Positions 50,544-60,416 of a stretch of 64,000 nt of DNA are shown piece by piece. The notes beneath the pieces are model-generated. The model had not been told where the DNA came from and ran no database searches. It saw nothing but the letters and a program-made list of their open reading frames with translations. The translations under genes were made by a program, and so were the position numbers. Within the stretch, counting starts at the first letter, position 1; every line of letters starts with the position of its first letter. This stretch comes from CAVVGB01 sp963747715 (lineage in GTDB: Bacteria; Actinomycetota; Thermoleophilia; Gaiellales; Gaiellaceae), in contig CAVVGB010000003.1 of NCBI GenBank assembly GCA_963747715.1, positions 434,001-498,000 of the forward strand, in the 5' to 3' direction.

Positions 50544-51803
50544 ATGAGCTCCCAGGCCGGCATTCGCGCGATCCTCTCCGACCGCGCCGTCACGACGGTG
50601 GTCGCGGTCGCTTTCGTGCTCATGCTCGGCGGCGGCCTCGTGCTACCGATCCTGCCGCTCTATGCGCGCTCGTTCGGCGTCGGCTACACGGAGACGGGGA
50701 TTCTCGTCGCGGCGTACGGCGGAGCACGGCTCATCGTCGACCTAGCCGCCGGTCCCGCGGTCGACCGCTGGGGGGAGCGCACGTGCGCCGCCGCCGGGCT
50801 CGTCGGGGTGGCGATCGGGTCGCTGCTGACCGCGCTCGCGCCGGTGTTCGTTCTCGCGGTCGTCTTCTGGGCAGTCGCCGGGGCAGGATCGGCGCTCGTG
50901 ATCGCGGCCCTTTACAGCCACCTGCTCCGCGTCGTGCCCAAGGAGCGCATGGCACGCACGCTCAGCATCTTCTACGGGTCGTTCAACGGCGGGTTCGTAG
51001 CCGGCAGCTTCCTCGCGGGTATCGTCGCGTCGGCGCTCGGCCTCGCCGCTCCCCTCGTCTTCAGCGCCGGCCTCGCCGTCGTCGCGGCCGGGCTCTACCT
51101 GCGGTTCGTCCCGCTGCCGAGAAGCCGTCGTGCGTCGCCCGAGCTGACCCCCGAGGAGGTCCTCCTGGAACGCGACGTGGGGGCTATGCGCCGATGGCGC
51201 ACGAGCGTGTCGGACCTCTTCCGCACGCCCGGGTTCCTCGCCGTGATCGTCACCAACCTCGCGTATCTGTGGGTCGTCGCGGCCATCTTGGACACGTTGG
51301 TGCCGCTGTTCGGGAAAGAAGAGCTCGGGATGTCGACGCAGGCGATCGGCGTCGTCTTCGCGCTCGTGCTCATCACCGAGTTCACCGTTCTCTACCCGGC
51401 GGGCGTGCTCGCCGACCGGCGGGGCCGCAAACCGGTGCTCGTTCCTGCGCTGGCCGCGCTTGCCCTCCTCTGCGCCTCGTTCGGATTGGCGGAAACGGCG
51501 ATCATGCTCGGCTTCCTGATGGCCCTCAGCGGGTTCGCGTTCGGCTTCGCCGGCGTTCCTCCCGCTGCGATGCTCGCGGACGTCGTGCCGGAGGAGCGCT
51601 CGGGCACGGGCGTGGGGGTGTTCCGCTTCTGCGGCGACGTGGGCTTCACGGTCGGCCCGCTCGTCGCGGGCCTGACGACGACCGCGTTCGGCTTCGAAGC
51701 GGCGTTCGCCATCGCTGCCGTGCCGGCGCTGGTCGCGCTTGTCTTCGCACTGCGAACGGAGGAGACGCTCAGGCCCGCTGCCGCGGGCTCGAGTACCGCC
51801 TGA
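50544..51803 (+). CDS. MFS transporter
   Basis: A 419-aa major-facilitator protein with 12 hydrophobic segments. The loop 2-3 motif (ARLIVDLAAGPAVDRWGER, from the G-x3-D-x2-G-R type) and ADRRGRKPVLVPAL between helices 8 and 9 are typical. Drug/metabolite efflux is the usual role, substrate unknown. ATG 50544. The end overlaps the convergent copper ATPase gene by 35 nt. Confidence 0.88.
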   Translation: MSSQAGIRAILSDRAVTTVVAVAFVLMLGGGLVLPILPLYARSFGVGYTETGILVAAYGGARLIVDLAAGPAVDRWGERTCAAAGLVGVAIGSLLTALAPVFVLAVVFWAVAGAGSALVIAALYSHLLRVVPKERMARTLSIFYGSFNGGFVAGSFLAGIVASALGLAAPLVFSAGLAVVAAGLYLRFVPLPRSRRASPELTPEEVLLERDVGAMRRWRTSVSDLFRTPGFLAVIVTNLAYLWVVAAILDTLVPLFGKEELGMSTQAIGVVFALVLITEFTVLYPAGVLADRRGRKPVLVPALAALALLCASFGLAETAIMLGFLMALSGFAFGFAGVPPAAMLADVVPEERSGTGVGVFRFCGDVGFTVGPLVAGLTTTAFGFEAAFAIAAVPALVALVFALRTEETLRPAAAGSSTA

Positions 51804-53856
51804 GGCGCAGGCTGTTCGAGACGACGAACAGGCTCGAGAACGCCATCGCGCCGGCCGCGATCATCGGGCTCAGCACGCCGGCGACCGCGAGCGGAATCGC
51901 GGCGACGTTGTAGGCGAAGGCCCAGAAGAGGTTGCCCTTGATCGTTCCGAGCACGCGCCTGGACAGGCGAATCGCATCGGCTGCCGCTCGGAGGTCTCCT
52001 GACAGGAGCGTCAGGTCGCTCGCCTCGACCGCCACGTCGGTGCCCGTGCCGATCGCGATGCCGAGGTCGGCCTGCGCCAGCGCCGGCGCGTCGTTGATCC
52101 CGTCGCCGACCATCGCGACGACCTCGCCGCCTTGCTGGAGCCGTTCCACCTCGGCGGCCTTATCGGCGGGCAGGACCTCCGCGAGCACGCGCTCGATGCC
52201 GACGTCGTCCCCGATCCGCCGCGCCTCGGTCTTCGAGTCGCCCGTGACGAGCACCGGCTCGAGCCCGAGCGAGCGCAGGTCGGCGACGGCCTCGCGGCTG
52301 GTGGGCTTGACGACGTCCGCGACGACGAGCGTCCCGCGCAGCTCCCCGTCCAAGCGCACGGCGATGCCGCCGTCTTCGCGTCCCACCACGACCTCGTGCC
52401 CTTCGACACGCCCGCGGACGCCGACGCCCGGCTGGTTCTCGAAGCTCTCCGCGCGGGGAAGAGGGCCGAGCTCCTCGCGCGCCGCGCTCGCAACCGCGCG
52501 AGCGACGGGATGCTCGCTCGCGTCTTCGAGCGCGCCCGCGAGACGCAGAACGTCGGTCCTGCTCGCACCGTTCACCGGAACGACGTCGACGAGCCGCATC
52601 CGTCCCTCGGTGACCGTTCCGGTCTTGTCGAGCAGGATCGTGGTGGCGCGGCGCGTCTGCTCGAGCACCTGAGGCCCCTTGATGAGCACGCCCAGCTGCG
52701 CGCCGCGTCCCGTCCCAACGATGAGCGCGGTGGGCGTCGCGAGGCCGAGCGCACACGGGCAGGAGATGATGAGGACGGCGACCGCTGCGGTGAAGGCCTC
52801 GGACGCGTCGCCGGTCGCAATCAGCCAACCCGCAAGGGTCGCGAGCGACAGCGCGATCACGATCGGGACGAACACCGCTGACACGCGATCGGCGAGCCGC
52901 TGGATGGGCGCCTTGCCCGCCTGCGCCGCCGCGACGAGCTGTGCGATCTGCGCGAGCGCCGTCTCGGCGCCGACCTTGGTCGCCTGCACGATCAGCCGAC
53001 CAGAGGTGTTGATCGTCGCGCCGGCGACCTCGGAACCGGGCCTGACGTCGACCGGAACGGGCTCACCGGTGAGCATCGACCGGTCGACGGCCGACTCGCC
53101 CTCGGTCACGACGCCGTCGGTTGCGATCTTCTCGCCGGGACGCACGACGAACACGTCGCCGACGCGCACCTGGTCGATGGGGACGGCGACCTCCTCGCCG
53201 GCGCGAAGCACCCGCGCTTCCTTCGCGCCGAGCTCGAGGAGCGCGCGGATGGCGGCGCTGGAGCGGCGGCGCGCGCGCGTCTCCAAGAAACGCCCGAGCA
53301 GGATGAGCGTCGTGATGACGGCGCCCACCTCGAAGTACGTGTCTGCGTCGTCGAGGGCGACCAGCGCGACCACCGACCACCCCCAGGCCGCGAGCGTGCC
53401 GATCGAGACGAGCGTGTCCATGGTCACCGAGCGGTGGCGAAGGTTGAGCGCGGCTCCGCGGTGGAACGGCCAGCCGGCCCACAGGACGACCGGCGTCGCG
53501 AGAGCGAGCGCGATCCACTCCCAGCCGTCGAACTGCAGCCGCCCGACCATCGCAAGGAGGACGAGCGGCGCGGTCAGGGCGGACGCCACGAGGAGGCGCA
53601 GGCGGAGGTCGGGCCGCTCTCCCTCCTCGCGCCGCTCGAGCGTCGCGCCGTAGCCGACCGACTCGACGGCGCGCACGAGGTCGTCGGGGCTCACCCGGGC
53701 CTCGTCGTACCGCACCGCCGCCTGCTCGGTGGCGAGGTTCACGGTCGCATCGACGCCCTCCAGCTCGTTCAGGCGCTTCTCGATCCGGCTCGCGCAGCCG
53801 GCGCACGTCATGCCCTCGAGCTCGAGATCGACGCGGCGGGTGAGGGTGGCGGTCAT
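51769..53856 (-). CDS. copA: Copper-type P1B ATPase (CopA/CtpV-like)
   Basis: A 695-aa heavy-metal ATPase. One N-terminal HMA domain has GMTCAGCA (Cys18, Cys21). Signature blocks: actuator TGEPVPV, metal-binding helix motif SCPCALG, phosphorylation DKTGTVTEG, SEHPVARA (HP motif) and GDGINDAPAL. The CPC plus Cu-type C-terminal residues point to Cu+ export. No copper chaperone or regulator is seen beside it. Convergent overlap with the MFS gene. Confidence 0.93.
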   Translation of the reverse strand: MTATLTRRVDLELEGMTCAGCASRIEKRLNELEGVDATVNLATEQAAVRYDEARVSPDDLVRAVESVGYGATLERREEGERPDLRLRLLVASALTAPLVLLAMVGRLQFDGWEWIALALATPVVLWAGWPFHRGAALNLRHRSVTMDTLVSIGTLAAWGWSVVALVALDDADTYFEVGAVITTLILLGRFLETRARRRSSAAIRALLELGAKEARVLRAGEEVAVPIDQVRVGDVFVVRPGEKIATDGVVTEGESAVDRSMLTGEPVPVDVRPGSEVAGATINTSGRLIVQATKVGAETALAQIAQLVAAAQAGKAPIQRLADRVSAVFVPIVIALSLATLAGWLIATGDASEAFTAAVAVLIISCPCALGLATPTALIVGTGRGAQLGVLIKGPQVLEQTRRATTILLDKTGTVTEGRMRLVDVVPVNGASRTDVLRLAGALEDASEHPVARAVASAAREELGPLPRAESFENQPGVGVRGRVEGHEVVVGREDGGIAVRLDGELRGTLVVADVVKPTSREAVADLRSLGLEPVLVTGDSKTEARRIGDDVGIERVLAEVLPADKAAEVERLQQGGEVVAMVGDGINDAPALAQADLGIAIGTGTDVAVEASDLTLLSGDLRAAADAIRLSRRVLGTIKGNLFWAFAYNVAAIPLAVAGVLSPMIAAGAMAFSSLFVVSNSLRLRRYSSPRQRA

Positions 53857-53888
53857 GCCACTCCGAATTATCGCTACGGGCTAGACCC

Positions 53889-54714
53889 CTACGGCCGGAT
53901 CCTGAAGCTGTCTACGAGGCCGCCGGAAGGGTTGACGGCGTACAGCCGCAGCACGTCGTCCTTGGCGACGACGTACAGGAAGCCGCGCACAGCCCGGCCG
54001 GCCTGACGCTTGGGGTAGGAGCTCGGGCACGATCGGAGCGAATAGAGCTCCTGGCCGCCGCCTCCGTGCACGACGTAGCGAACGCCGTTGTGCTTCGCGA
54101 ACCGCTGGTAGTTGTGATCGTGACCGGACAGGACGAGGTCGGCGCCGTGGCGTTCGAAGAGCGGGACCCAGCGCGCGCGGACGCCCGGATCGCTCAGGTA
54201 GCCCCCGCACGTGTACGCCGGGTGGTGGAACGCGACGATCTGCCACCTCGCGGTGGAGTCGCGCAGCCGAAGACGGAGCCACGCGCGCTGCTTGTCGGAC
54301 CACACCGAGTTGGAGTTGAGCAGGAAGAGCTCGACGTTCCCGACGACGCGGCGGTAGCGCGACCGCGGCATCCCGAGCTCGTCGAACTCGTAGCGCCCGC
54401 CCTGGACGCGCACGTCGTGGTTGCCGAGCGTTCCGGCCACTGCGACACCCGCGTCCGCGAGCCAGCCGAAAGCTGTCGGTCCAGTTGTCGTGGAAGGCGG
54501 TCGGGCTCTCGGTGTAGTCGTTGTCGCCGAGCGTCACGAGAACGTGGGCGGGGTGCGTCTCCTCCCACGTGCGCACGGCGGCGCCCATGGTCTCTTGCCT
54601 GCTTCCGCCGACCCCGAAGTCACCGATCGCGAGGATCCGCGTCGCCTCGCCCGTCTGCGCGCTCAGCGCAAGCGTGGGCGCGACGACGATCGCTGCAAGC
54701 GAGGAACGACCCAC
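53889..54714 (-). CDS. Secreted/periplasmic calcineurin-like phosphoesterase (one frameshift)
   Basis: Hydrophobic N-terminus, then metal-site motifs in order: ILAIGDFGVGG, LVTLGDNDYTES, GTLGNHDVR, AFHHPAYTCGG and SGHDHNYQRF, the five metallophosphoesterase blocks in the purple-acid-phosphatase-like arrangement. Near 54470 one extra base breaks the frame (DSF continues as GWLADAGVAVAGTLGNHD). Total about 274 aa. Phosphomonoesterase activity is likely; role in phosphate scavenging near the pst block is inference. Confidence 0.8.
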
Positions 54715-54734
54715 TCGGCGAGGGTAGCGAAGCT

Positions 54735-55981
54735 CTACGAGCGCATGGGCTCGACTGACACCATGCCCGGCTCGCGTTGCAGCTTTCCTGGCGGCAGGAG
54801 GAAGAAGAACAGCGCGGCGAAGATCCCGACGGGGAGCGCCAGGGCGAGGAAGATCTCACCGTCGCCGCGGCCGACGAGCCAGAGGCCAACGAGAGCTGTC
54901 GGTCCCCACACGCCCTCCCAGGCGAGGTTGATGACGCCCTGATACGAGCCGCGCAGGCGCTCGGGCGCGAGCTCCGCCGAGACGGCCGACGCCACGGGCG
55001 CGATCAGCATCTCGCCGGCGGTCAGGACGACGACCGCGACGAGCAGGGCGCCGATGCTCGTGAACGGGAGCAGGATCGCAAGTGCGGTGCCCTTGCAGCA
55101 CGGCACCGGCGGCGAGGACGTTGCGGCTGCTTTCCGCGAGGCCCAGCGCGAGATCGGATACTGGAAGATCGTCACGAGGATCGGGTTGATCCCGAGCACG
55201 AGGCCCCACGTGACGACCGCGAGCCCACGCTCCTCGTGCAGGAACACCGGGAGCGCCTCCTCGAAGAACGCGTAGCTGAAGGTGGCCATCGCGGTTCCGA
55301 TCGCGAGGATGACGAGCAGACGGTCGCGCAGCGCCTCGCGGAAACGCGCGGGCTCCTCCTCCGCCACGCTTTCCGGGACGGCTTTCCGGCAGAGCCCGGA
55401 AGGCGATCACGAGGTAGCCGAGGATCGCGAGGCCGGCGAGGAGGTACGTCGTGCGCATCGAGGTGAGCCAGATGACGAGCGCGCCGATCGGCGGGCCGAC
55501 GGCGAAGCCGGCGTTGGCCATCATGTGCCAAAGGCCGTACGCCTCGGTGCGCAGGCCGGGCTCGACCACGTCGGCGACGTACGCTCCCGCGGCCGGCTCG
55601 AAGATGCTGTTGAAGGCCCCCCAGGCGATCGTCACGAGGATGACCTGCCAGAAGGTCGTCGACGAACGCGAACCCGGCCGCCGAGACGCCTGCGCCGGCA
55701 AGGCCCCCGATCATGATCGGCCGTCGCCCGATCCGGTCTGCGAGCACTCCGCCGAGCGGCTGGCCCGCCAGGCTGACGGTCGTCCAGACGAGCATCATCA
55801 CGCCGGTCTGAGCCGCCGTGATGCCGACCGGGCCCGTCAGGTACAGCGTCATGTAGGGCACGGCGATGCCGAAGCCGAGCGACTGCACGGCCTCTCCGGC
55901 GAGCATGAACCAGTACGGCCGGGGGAACCGGGCCGCGTGGGACCGCGCGCGTGCGACGCTCTCGGGGAAGAGTCGGGTCAC
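54735..55981 (-). CDS. MFS transporter (several frameshifts)
   Basis: The pieces lie in two to three frames: FPRPYWFMLAGEAVQSLGFGIAVPYMTLYLTG to LLAG (start ATG/GTG 55981), STTFWQVILVTIAWGAFNSIFEPAAGAYVADVV through ALPES, then SVAEEEPARF-like linker and FSYAFFEEALPVFLHEERGL to the stop at 54735. Shifts occur near 55650 and 55390, with a compensating pair near 55100 (SRKAA to NVLAAGAVLQ to GTALAILL). Together it is an 11-12 helix MFS permease. Most likely intact in the real genome. Confidence 0.72.
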
Positions 55982-56002
55982 GCGGCGATTCTAGGTGGGG
56001 CC

Positions 56003-56008
56003 TAGACT
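56003..56008 (+). promoter_or_regulatory. -10 box (TAGACT), near-leaderless promoter of the Pit gene
   Basis: TAGACT ends 9 nt before GTG 56018. Identical hexamer and spacing to the fmdB promoter. Confidence 0.5.
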
Positions 56009-56017
56009 GCCGCCGCC

Positions 56018-57112
56018 GTGGACGTCGAGTTCGTTCTCATCGCCCTCGTCGCCGTCGCGCTCTTCTTCGACTTCACGAACGGCTTCCACGACACGGCGAA
56101 CGCGATCGCTACCAGCGTCTCGACGCGTGCCGTCTCTCCCCGCCTCGCCGTGCTCGGCGCTGCGATCCTCAACTTCGCCGGCGCCTTCGTCTCGTTCGAG
56201 GTCGCGGCGACCGTGGCAAAGGGGATCGTTGATGCCGACGTCATCACGCCCGAGGTCGTTCTTGCCGGCCTCGTCGGTGCGATCACCTGGGACCTCATCA
56301 CGTGGTACTTCGCGCTTCCGACGAGCTCGAGCCACGCGCTCATCGGCGGAATCGCGGGCTCGGCGATCGCGGCCAACGGCGTTGACGTCGTCAACAAGGA
56401 CGGCCTGGTGCACAAGGTGCTTATCCCGTCGCTGGCCGCTCCGGTGCTCGGCATCGTCGGAGCGGGCGCGCTCATGCTCGGGCTCTTCTGGATCATCCGC
56501 AAGCAGGCTCCCGGCGTCGTCAACCGCGTCTTCCGGCGCCTCCAGCTCGTGTCGGCGAGCTTCGTCGCGTTCACGCACGGAACCAACGACGCGCAGAAGA
56601 CGATGGGCATCATCGCCCTCGGTCTCGTCGCGACCGGCCACCTGTCCGAGGACTTCGACCGGCCGCCGATCTGGGTGATCGTGACGTCAGCGGCTGCGAT
56701 GGGGCTCGGCACCTACGCGGGCGGATGGAGAATCATTCGCACGCTCGGTCAGCGCGTTGCCAAGCTCGAGCCGCCGCAGGGATTCGCGGCGGAGACTGCG
56801 ACGGCCACGATCCTCTGGTTCACCGCGCACCAGGGCTTCCCCGTCTCGACGACCCACACCATCTCGGGCTCGGTGCTCGGCGCCGGCGCGAGTCGAGGCC
56901 TGCACGCGGTGCGCTGGGGAGTGGCGGGGAACATCCTGCTCGCCTGGGTCCTGACGATGCCCGCCGCCGGCGCGATCGGAGCCGGAATGGAGGTGCTCAC
57001 ACGCCTGCCCGGAGGCGCGCTGATCGTCTTTCTGCTGACGATCGTGATCGCGGCGGTCGCGTTTACCGCGCGCTCGTGGCAGTCACGCCGGCTCGGCTTG
57101 TCGCCGGCCTAG
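56018..57112 (+). CDS. pit: Low-affinity inorganic phosphate transporter, Pit family
   Basis: A 364-aa permease with about ten helices. The repeated signature GFHDTANAIATSVSTRA in the first half and AFTHGTNDAQKTMGII in the second is diagnostic of PiT. Uptake of metal-phosphate by proton symport is the family role. It ends exactly where the phoU stop on the other strand begins, so low- and high-affinity phosphate uptake meet tail to tail. Confidence 0.93.
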   Translation: MDVEFVLIALVAVALFFDFTNGFHDTANAIATSVSTRAVSPRLAVLGAAILNFAGAFVSFEVAATVAKGIVDADVITPEVVLAGLVGAITWDLITWYFALPTSSSHALIGGIAGSAIAANGVDVVNKDGLVHKVLIPSLAAPVLGIVGAGALMLGLFWIIRKQAPGVVNRVFRRLQLVSASFVAFTHGTNDAQKTMGIIALGLVATGHLSEDFDRPPIWVIVTSAAAMGLGTYAGGWRIIRTLGQRVAKLEPPQGFAAETATATILWFTAHQGFPVSTTHTISGSVLGAGASRGLHAVRWGVAGNILLAWVLTMPAAGAIGAGMEVLTRLPGGALIVFLLTIVIAAVAFTARSWQSRRLGLSPA

Positions 57113-57775
57113 CTAGTGCGAGGCATCCGTGAACTCGCGGAACTCGCCCGTGACGAGGAAGGCGGTCTGCTCGCCGATGTCGACGGCGTGGTCGCCGATT
57201 CGCTCGAGGCAGCGCGAGACCACGATCATCCGCAGGCCCCATTCGCGTAGGTCGGGGTCGCCCCCCAGTTCGAGCACGTGCTGGACGACGCGCCGGTTCC
57301 CGCGGTCGATCAGCTCGTCGAGCTCGACGAGCGACTCAGCCTGCTCGAGGTTGCGCTCCGCGAACGAATCGAGGGCGACGCGGATCATCTCCTCGGCCCG
57401 CGACCCCATCTCCTCGAAGGCCTCGAGGAGCGTCGTGTCCGGCGAGACGTCGCTGACGAGCTTCGTCAGTTTGGCGACGGTCACGCAGTAGTCGGCCATG
57501 CGCTCGAGGTGGAGGTTGATGTGGAGGGTGGCGAGCACGAGGCGAAGGTCGACCGCGACCGGCGTTTGCCGTGCGAGGAGCGACTGGATGCCCTCTTCGA
57601 TCGCGAGGTAGCTCTGGTCGACCTCGTCGTCGAAGGCGATGACCTCGTCGGCGAGCTCGACGTCCTGATTCGTGAGTGAGTTGAGGCAGCCGCGGAGCGC
57701 TCGCAGGACCTGCTGGCCCTCTTCGTGGAGGGTGGCGTCGAGCTGATCGAGCTCTTCTTGGAGAGTGACCCGCAT
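57113..57775 (-). CDS. phoU: Phosphate signalling protein PhoU
   Basis: A 220-aa helical protein with two PhoU repeats. Metal-site-type motifs E/DxxxD are visible in ADEVIAFDDEVDQSYLAIEEG and ERIGDHAVDIGEQ. It couples Pst transport state to the histidine kinase and, with PstB, represses the regulon under high phosphate. ATG 57775 is 2 nt after the pstB stop on the same strand. Confidence 0.94.
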   Translation of the reverse strand: MRVTLQEELDQLDATLHEEGQQVLRALRGCLNSLTNQDVELADEVIAFDDEVDQSYLAIEEGIQSLLARQTPVAVDLRLVLATLHINLHLERMADYCVTVAKLTKLVSDVSPDTTLLEAFEEMGSRAEEMIRVALDSFAERNLEQAESLVELDELIDRGNRRVVQHVLELGGDPDLREWGLRMIVVSRCLERIGDHAVDIGEQTAFLVTGEFREFTDASH

Positions 57776-57777
57776 GG

Positions 57778-58613
57778 CTAGCCGAACCTCCCCGTGACGT
57801 AGTCCTCCGTTCGCTTGTCGTTCGGGTGCGTGAAGATCGTCGGTGTCGTGTCGTACTCGACGAGGATCCCCGTCCTGTGGTCGTCGGCGACCTCGACGCT
57901 GAAGAAGGCGGTCATGTCGGCGATGCGCGCCGCCTGCTGCATGTTGTGCGTGACGATCACGATCGAGTAGTCCTTCTTCAGCTCGTGCATGAGGTCCTCG
58001 ATCCGCGTCGTGGCGATCGGGTCGAGGGCCGACGCGGGCTCGTCCATCAGGAGCACGTCCGGCTCGACCGCCAGGCAGCGCGCGATGCAGAGCCGCTGCT
58101 GCTGGCCGCCAGAGAGGCTGAACGCGTTCTTCTTGAGGCGGTTCTTGACCTCGTCCCAGAGCGCCGCGCTCGTGAGCGCGTGCTCGACGATGTCGTCCAT
58201 GTTCCCTTCCATGCCGAGGACGCGAGGACCGAAGGCGACGTTGTCGTAGATCGACTTCGGGAACGGGTTCGGCTTCTGGAAGACCATGCCGATCCGCCGC
58301 CGCACCTCGACCGGGTCGACCTCGTCGGCGTAGAGGTCCAGGCCGTGGTAGAGGATCTTGCCCTCGACCCGCGCGCCGGGGATGAGGTCGTTCATGCGGT
58401 TGAAGCAGCGGATGAACGTGCTCTTGCCGCATCCCGACGGCCCGATGAACGCGGTGACGAAGTTGCGATAGACCTGGAGCGAGACGTTTTTGAGCGCCGG
58501 TTGCCCGCTGTACGAGACTCCGAGGTCGACACTTCGAAGACGGGCTCGCGCCGGCCGGGCGGCGTTTCGGCCTGGGCGGGCTCGGCGAGCTGGATGCGGT
58601 CGATCGTCACCAC
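57778..58613 (-). CDS. pstB: Phosphate ABC transporter, ATP-binding protein (one frameshift)
   Basis: The main body shows IGMVFQKPNPFPKSIYDNV, signature LSGGQQQRLCIARCLA, LLMDEPASALDPI and the VTHNMQQAARI H-loop. The N-terminus, including DLGVSYSGQPALKNVSL and Walker A GPSGCGKST, is in another frame because one base is missing near 58531 (VFEV to DLGVS). GTG 58613 overlaps the end of pstA. Total about 277 aa. It powers PstSCA import of phosphate. Confidence 0.88.
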
Positions 58614-59488
58614 CTCCGTTGATAGCGGTTGCGAAGCCAGATCGCGAAGGCGTTCAGGAGCAGAAGGATCAGCAGCAGGACGATGATCGCACCTGCGGCC
58701 AGGAGCTTGAACTCGTCTTGTGACTGCGGCGTCCAGATGTAGATCTGGACGGGCAGCGCCGTGAACGAGCCGAACAGGCTCGGGTTGAACGCGACGTAGC
58801 TGAGCGCGCCGATGAGCAGGAGCGGCGCCGTCTCGCCGATCGCGCGCGCCAGCGCGAGGATCGAGCCGGTGGCGATGCCCGGGATGGCGGCCGGAAGCAC
58901 CTGGCGCCAGACGACCTGCCATTGCGTCGCGCCGAGCGCGTATGCGCCTTGCCGGATCGAGTCCGGTACCGCGCGGATCGCCTCGCGCGAGGCGATGATG
59001 ACGGTGGGGAGGACGAGCAGCGTCAGGATGAGCGCCCCGGCGAGCAGGACGCGGCCGAGGCCGAGCCCGCGCACGAGGAACGCAAGGCCGAGAATCCCGT
59101 ACACGATCGAGGGGACCGCGGCGAGGTTCTGGATGTTGATCTCGAGCAGGCGGTTGTACCAGCGCTCCTTGTTCGCGTATTCCTCGAGGTAGAGGGCGGT
59201 CCCGACTCCGAGCGGCACCGTGAAGAGGAGCAGCAGCACCCCCAGGTAGATGGTCGCCAGGATCGCGGGGCGGGCGCCCGCACGGTCGGGGTTCGACGAG
59301 GGCGCTTCCGTCAGGAGGATCGGATCGAGATAGCCGATCCCGCGCTGGACGATGTCGAAGAGCAGCGTGCCGAGCGTGAGGAAGCCGATCGCGAGGGAGA
59401 GGAGCAGCAGCGCCTTGAACGCGTGTCCGCGCCACCTTCCGCGGCGGGGCCCCTGGCCCATGGCGACGCTCGCGGAGCCGGCGCTCAC
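58607..59488 (-). CDS. pstA: Phosphate ABC transporter, permease PstA
   Basis: A 293-aa permease with six helices, intact. The BPD-type loop EAIRAVPDSIRQGAYALGATQWQVVWRQVLPAAIPGI is complete. GTG 59488 overlaps the pstC stop (GTGA); an ATG at 59461 is the alternative. An open frame continuing upstream into pstC arises only through a frameshift and does not represent a fusion. Confidence 0.9.
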   Translation of the reverse strand: MSAGSASVAMGQGPRRGRWRGHAFKALLLLSLAIGFLTLGTLLFDIVQRGIGYLDPILLTEAPSSNPDRAGARPAILATIYLGVLLLLFTVPLGVGTALYLEEYANKERWYNRLLEINIQNLAAVPSIVYGILGLAFLVRGLGLGRVLLAGALILTLLVLPTVIIASREAIRAVPDSIRQGAYALGATQWQVVWRQVLPAAIPGIATGSILALARAIGETAPLLLIGALSYVAFNPSLFGSFTALPVQIYIWTPQSQDEFKLLAAGAIIVLLLILLLLNAFAIWLRNRYQRRW

Positions 59489-60416
59489 TCGTACACCTCG
59501 CGGTACTTGCGAACGAGTCGGATCGCGAAGACGTTCATCGCGAGCGTCATGCACGAAGAGCGTCAGGCCGACGGCGAAGATCGTCTTGTACTCGATCGAG
59601 CCGGTCGGCACGTCGCCCGCGCCGGTGGCGCCGATGAACGCGGTCATCGTCTCGACCGCCTGCCGTGGGTCGAACGACAGGTTGGGCTGCTGCCCGGCGG
59701 CGATCAGCACGATCATCGTCTCTCCGACGGCCCGCGAGATCGCCAGCACGTACGACGCGACGATGCCGGAGATCGCGGCCGGGACGACGATGCGGGTCGA
59801 GACCTGGAGCCTTGTCGATCCCAGCGCGTATGCGCCGTCACGGAGCTCGCGCGGCACGGCGCTCATCGCGTCCTCCGAGAGCGAGGCGACCGTGGGGATC
59901 AGCATGACGCCGACGACGAGCCCGGCACTGAGCGCGTTGAACGCATCGACGTCGATTCCGACGTCCCGGAGAAGCGGCGTTACGAAGGTCAGGGCGAAGT
60001 AGCCGAAGACGACGGTGGGAATGCCGGCGAGCGTCTCGAGCGCGGGCTTTACCACCGCGCGCACCCGTGGGCGCGCGTACTCGCTCAGGTAGATCGCCGC
60101 GCCGAGGCCGAAGGGCATGCAGACGAGACACGCCCAGAAGAGCACGGACATCGTCCCCACGATCAGCGGAGAGACGCCGAAGCTCGCGGGCTGCGAAGAG
60201 CGGCGCCCAGCGCGTGCCGGTGATGAAGTCGACGACGTCGATCTCGCCGAAGAACTCGATCGCGGGGAAGAGGAGGGCGACGACGATGCCGACCGTCGTC
60301 GCCACGGAGACGAGCGCGCAAAGGGCGAGGACGCCCTTGATGACGTCCTCGCCCCAGCGCTTGCGCGCGGCCCGCAGCGGGACCGGCTGCGGGCCGATTG
60401 CTTCCCTCGTTGTCAA
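59485..60416 (-). CDS. pstC: Phosphate ABC transporter, permease PstC (two frameshifts)
   Basis: The N-terminus DVIKGVLALCALVSVATTVGI runs to WAPLFAA; one extra base near 60186 shifts to SFGVSPLIVGTMSVLFWACL, followed by the central permease core (DAMSAVPRELRDGAYALGSTRLQ) and LTLFV. A second extra base near 59551 shifts to MTLAMNVFAIRLVRKYREVYE and the TGA at 59487-59485. Without correction it appears fused to pstA. Starts with TTG 60416 directly after the pstS stop. Confidence 0.85.

Noticed and set aside
58607..60160. A single 517-codon frame that would be a PstC-PstA fusion
   Set aside because: Removing one base near 59551 restores a normal PstC end (MTLAMNVFAIRLVRKYREVYE, stop) and a separate pstA start. 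The fusion is a frameshift artefact.
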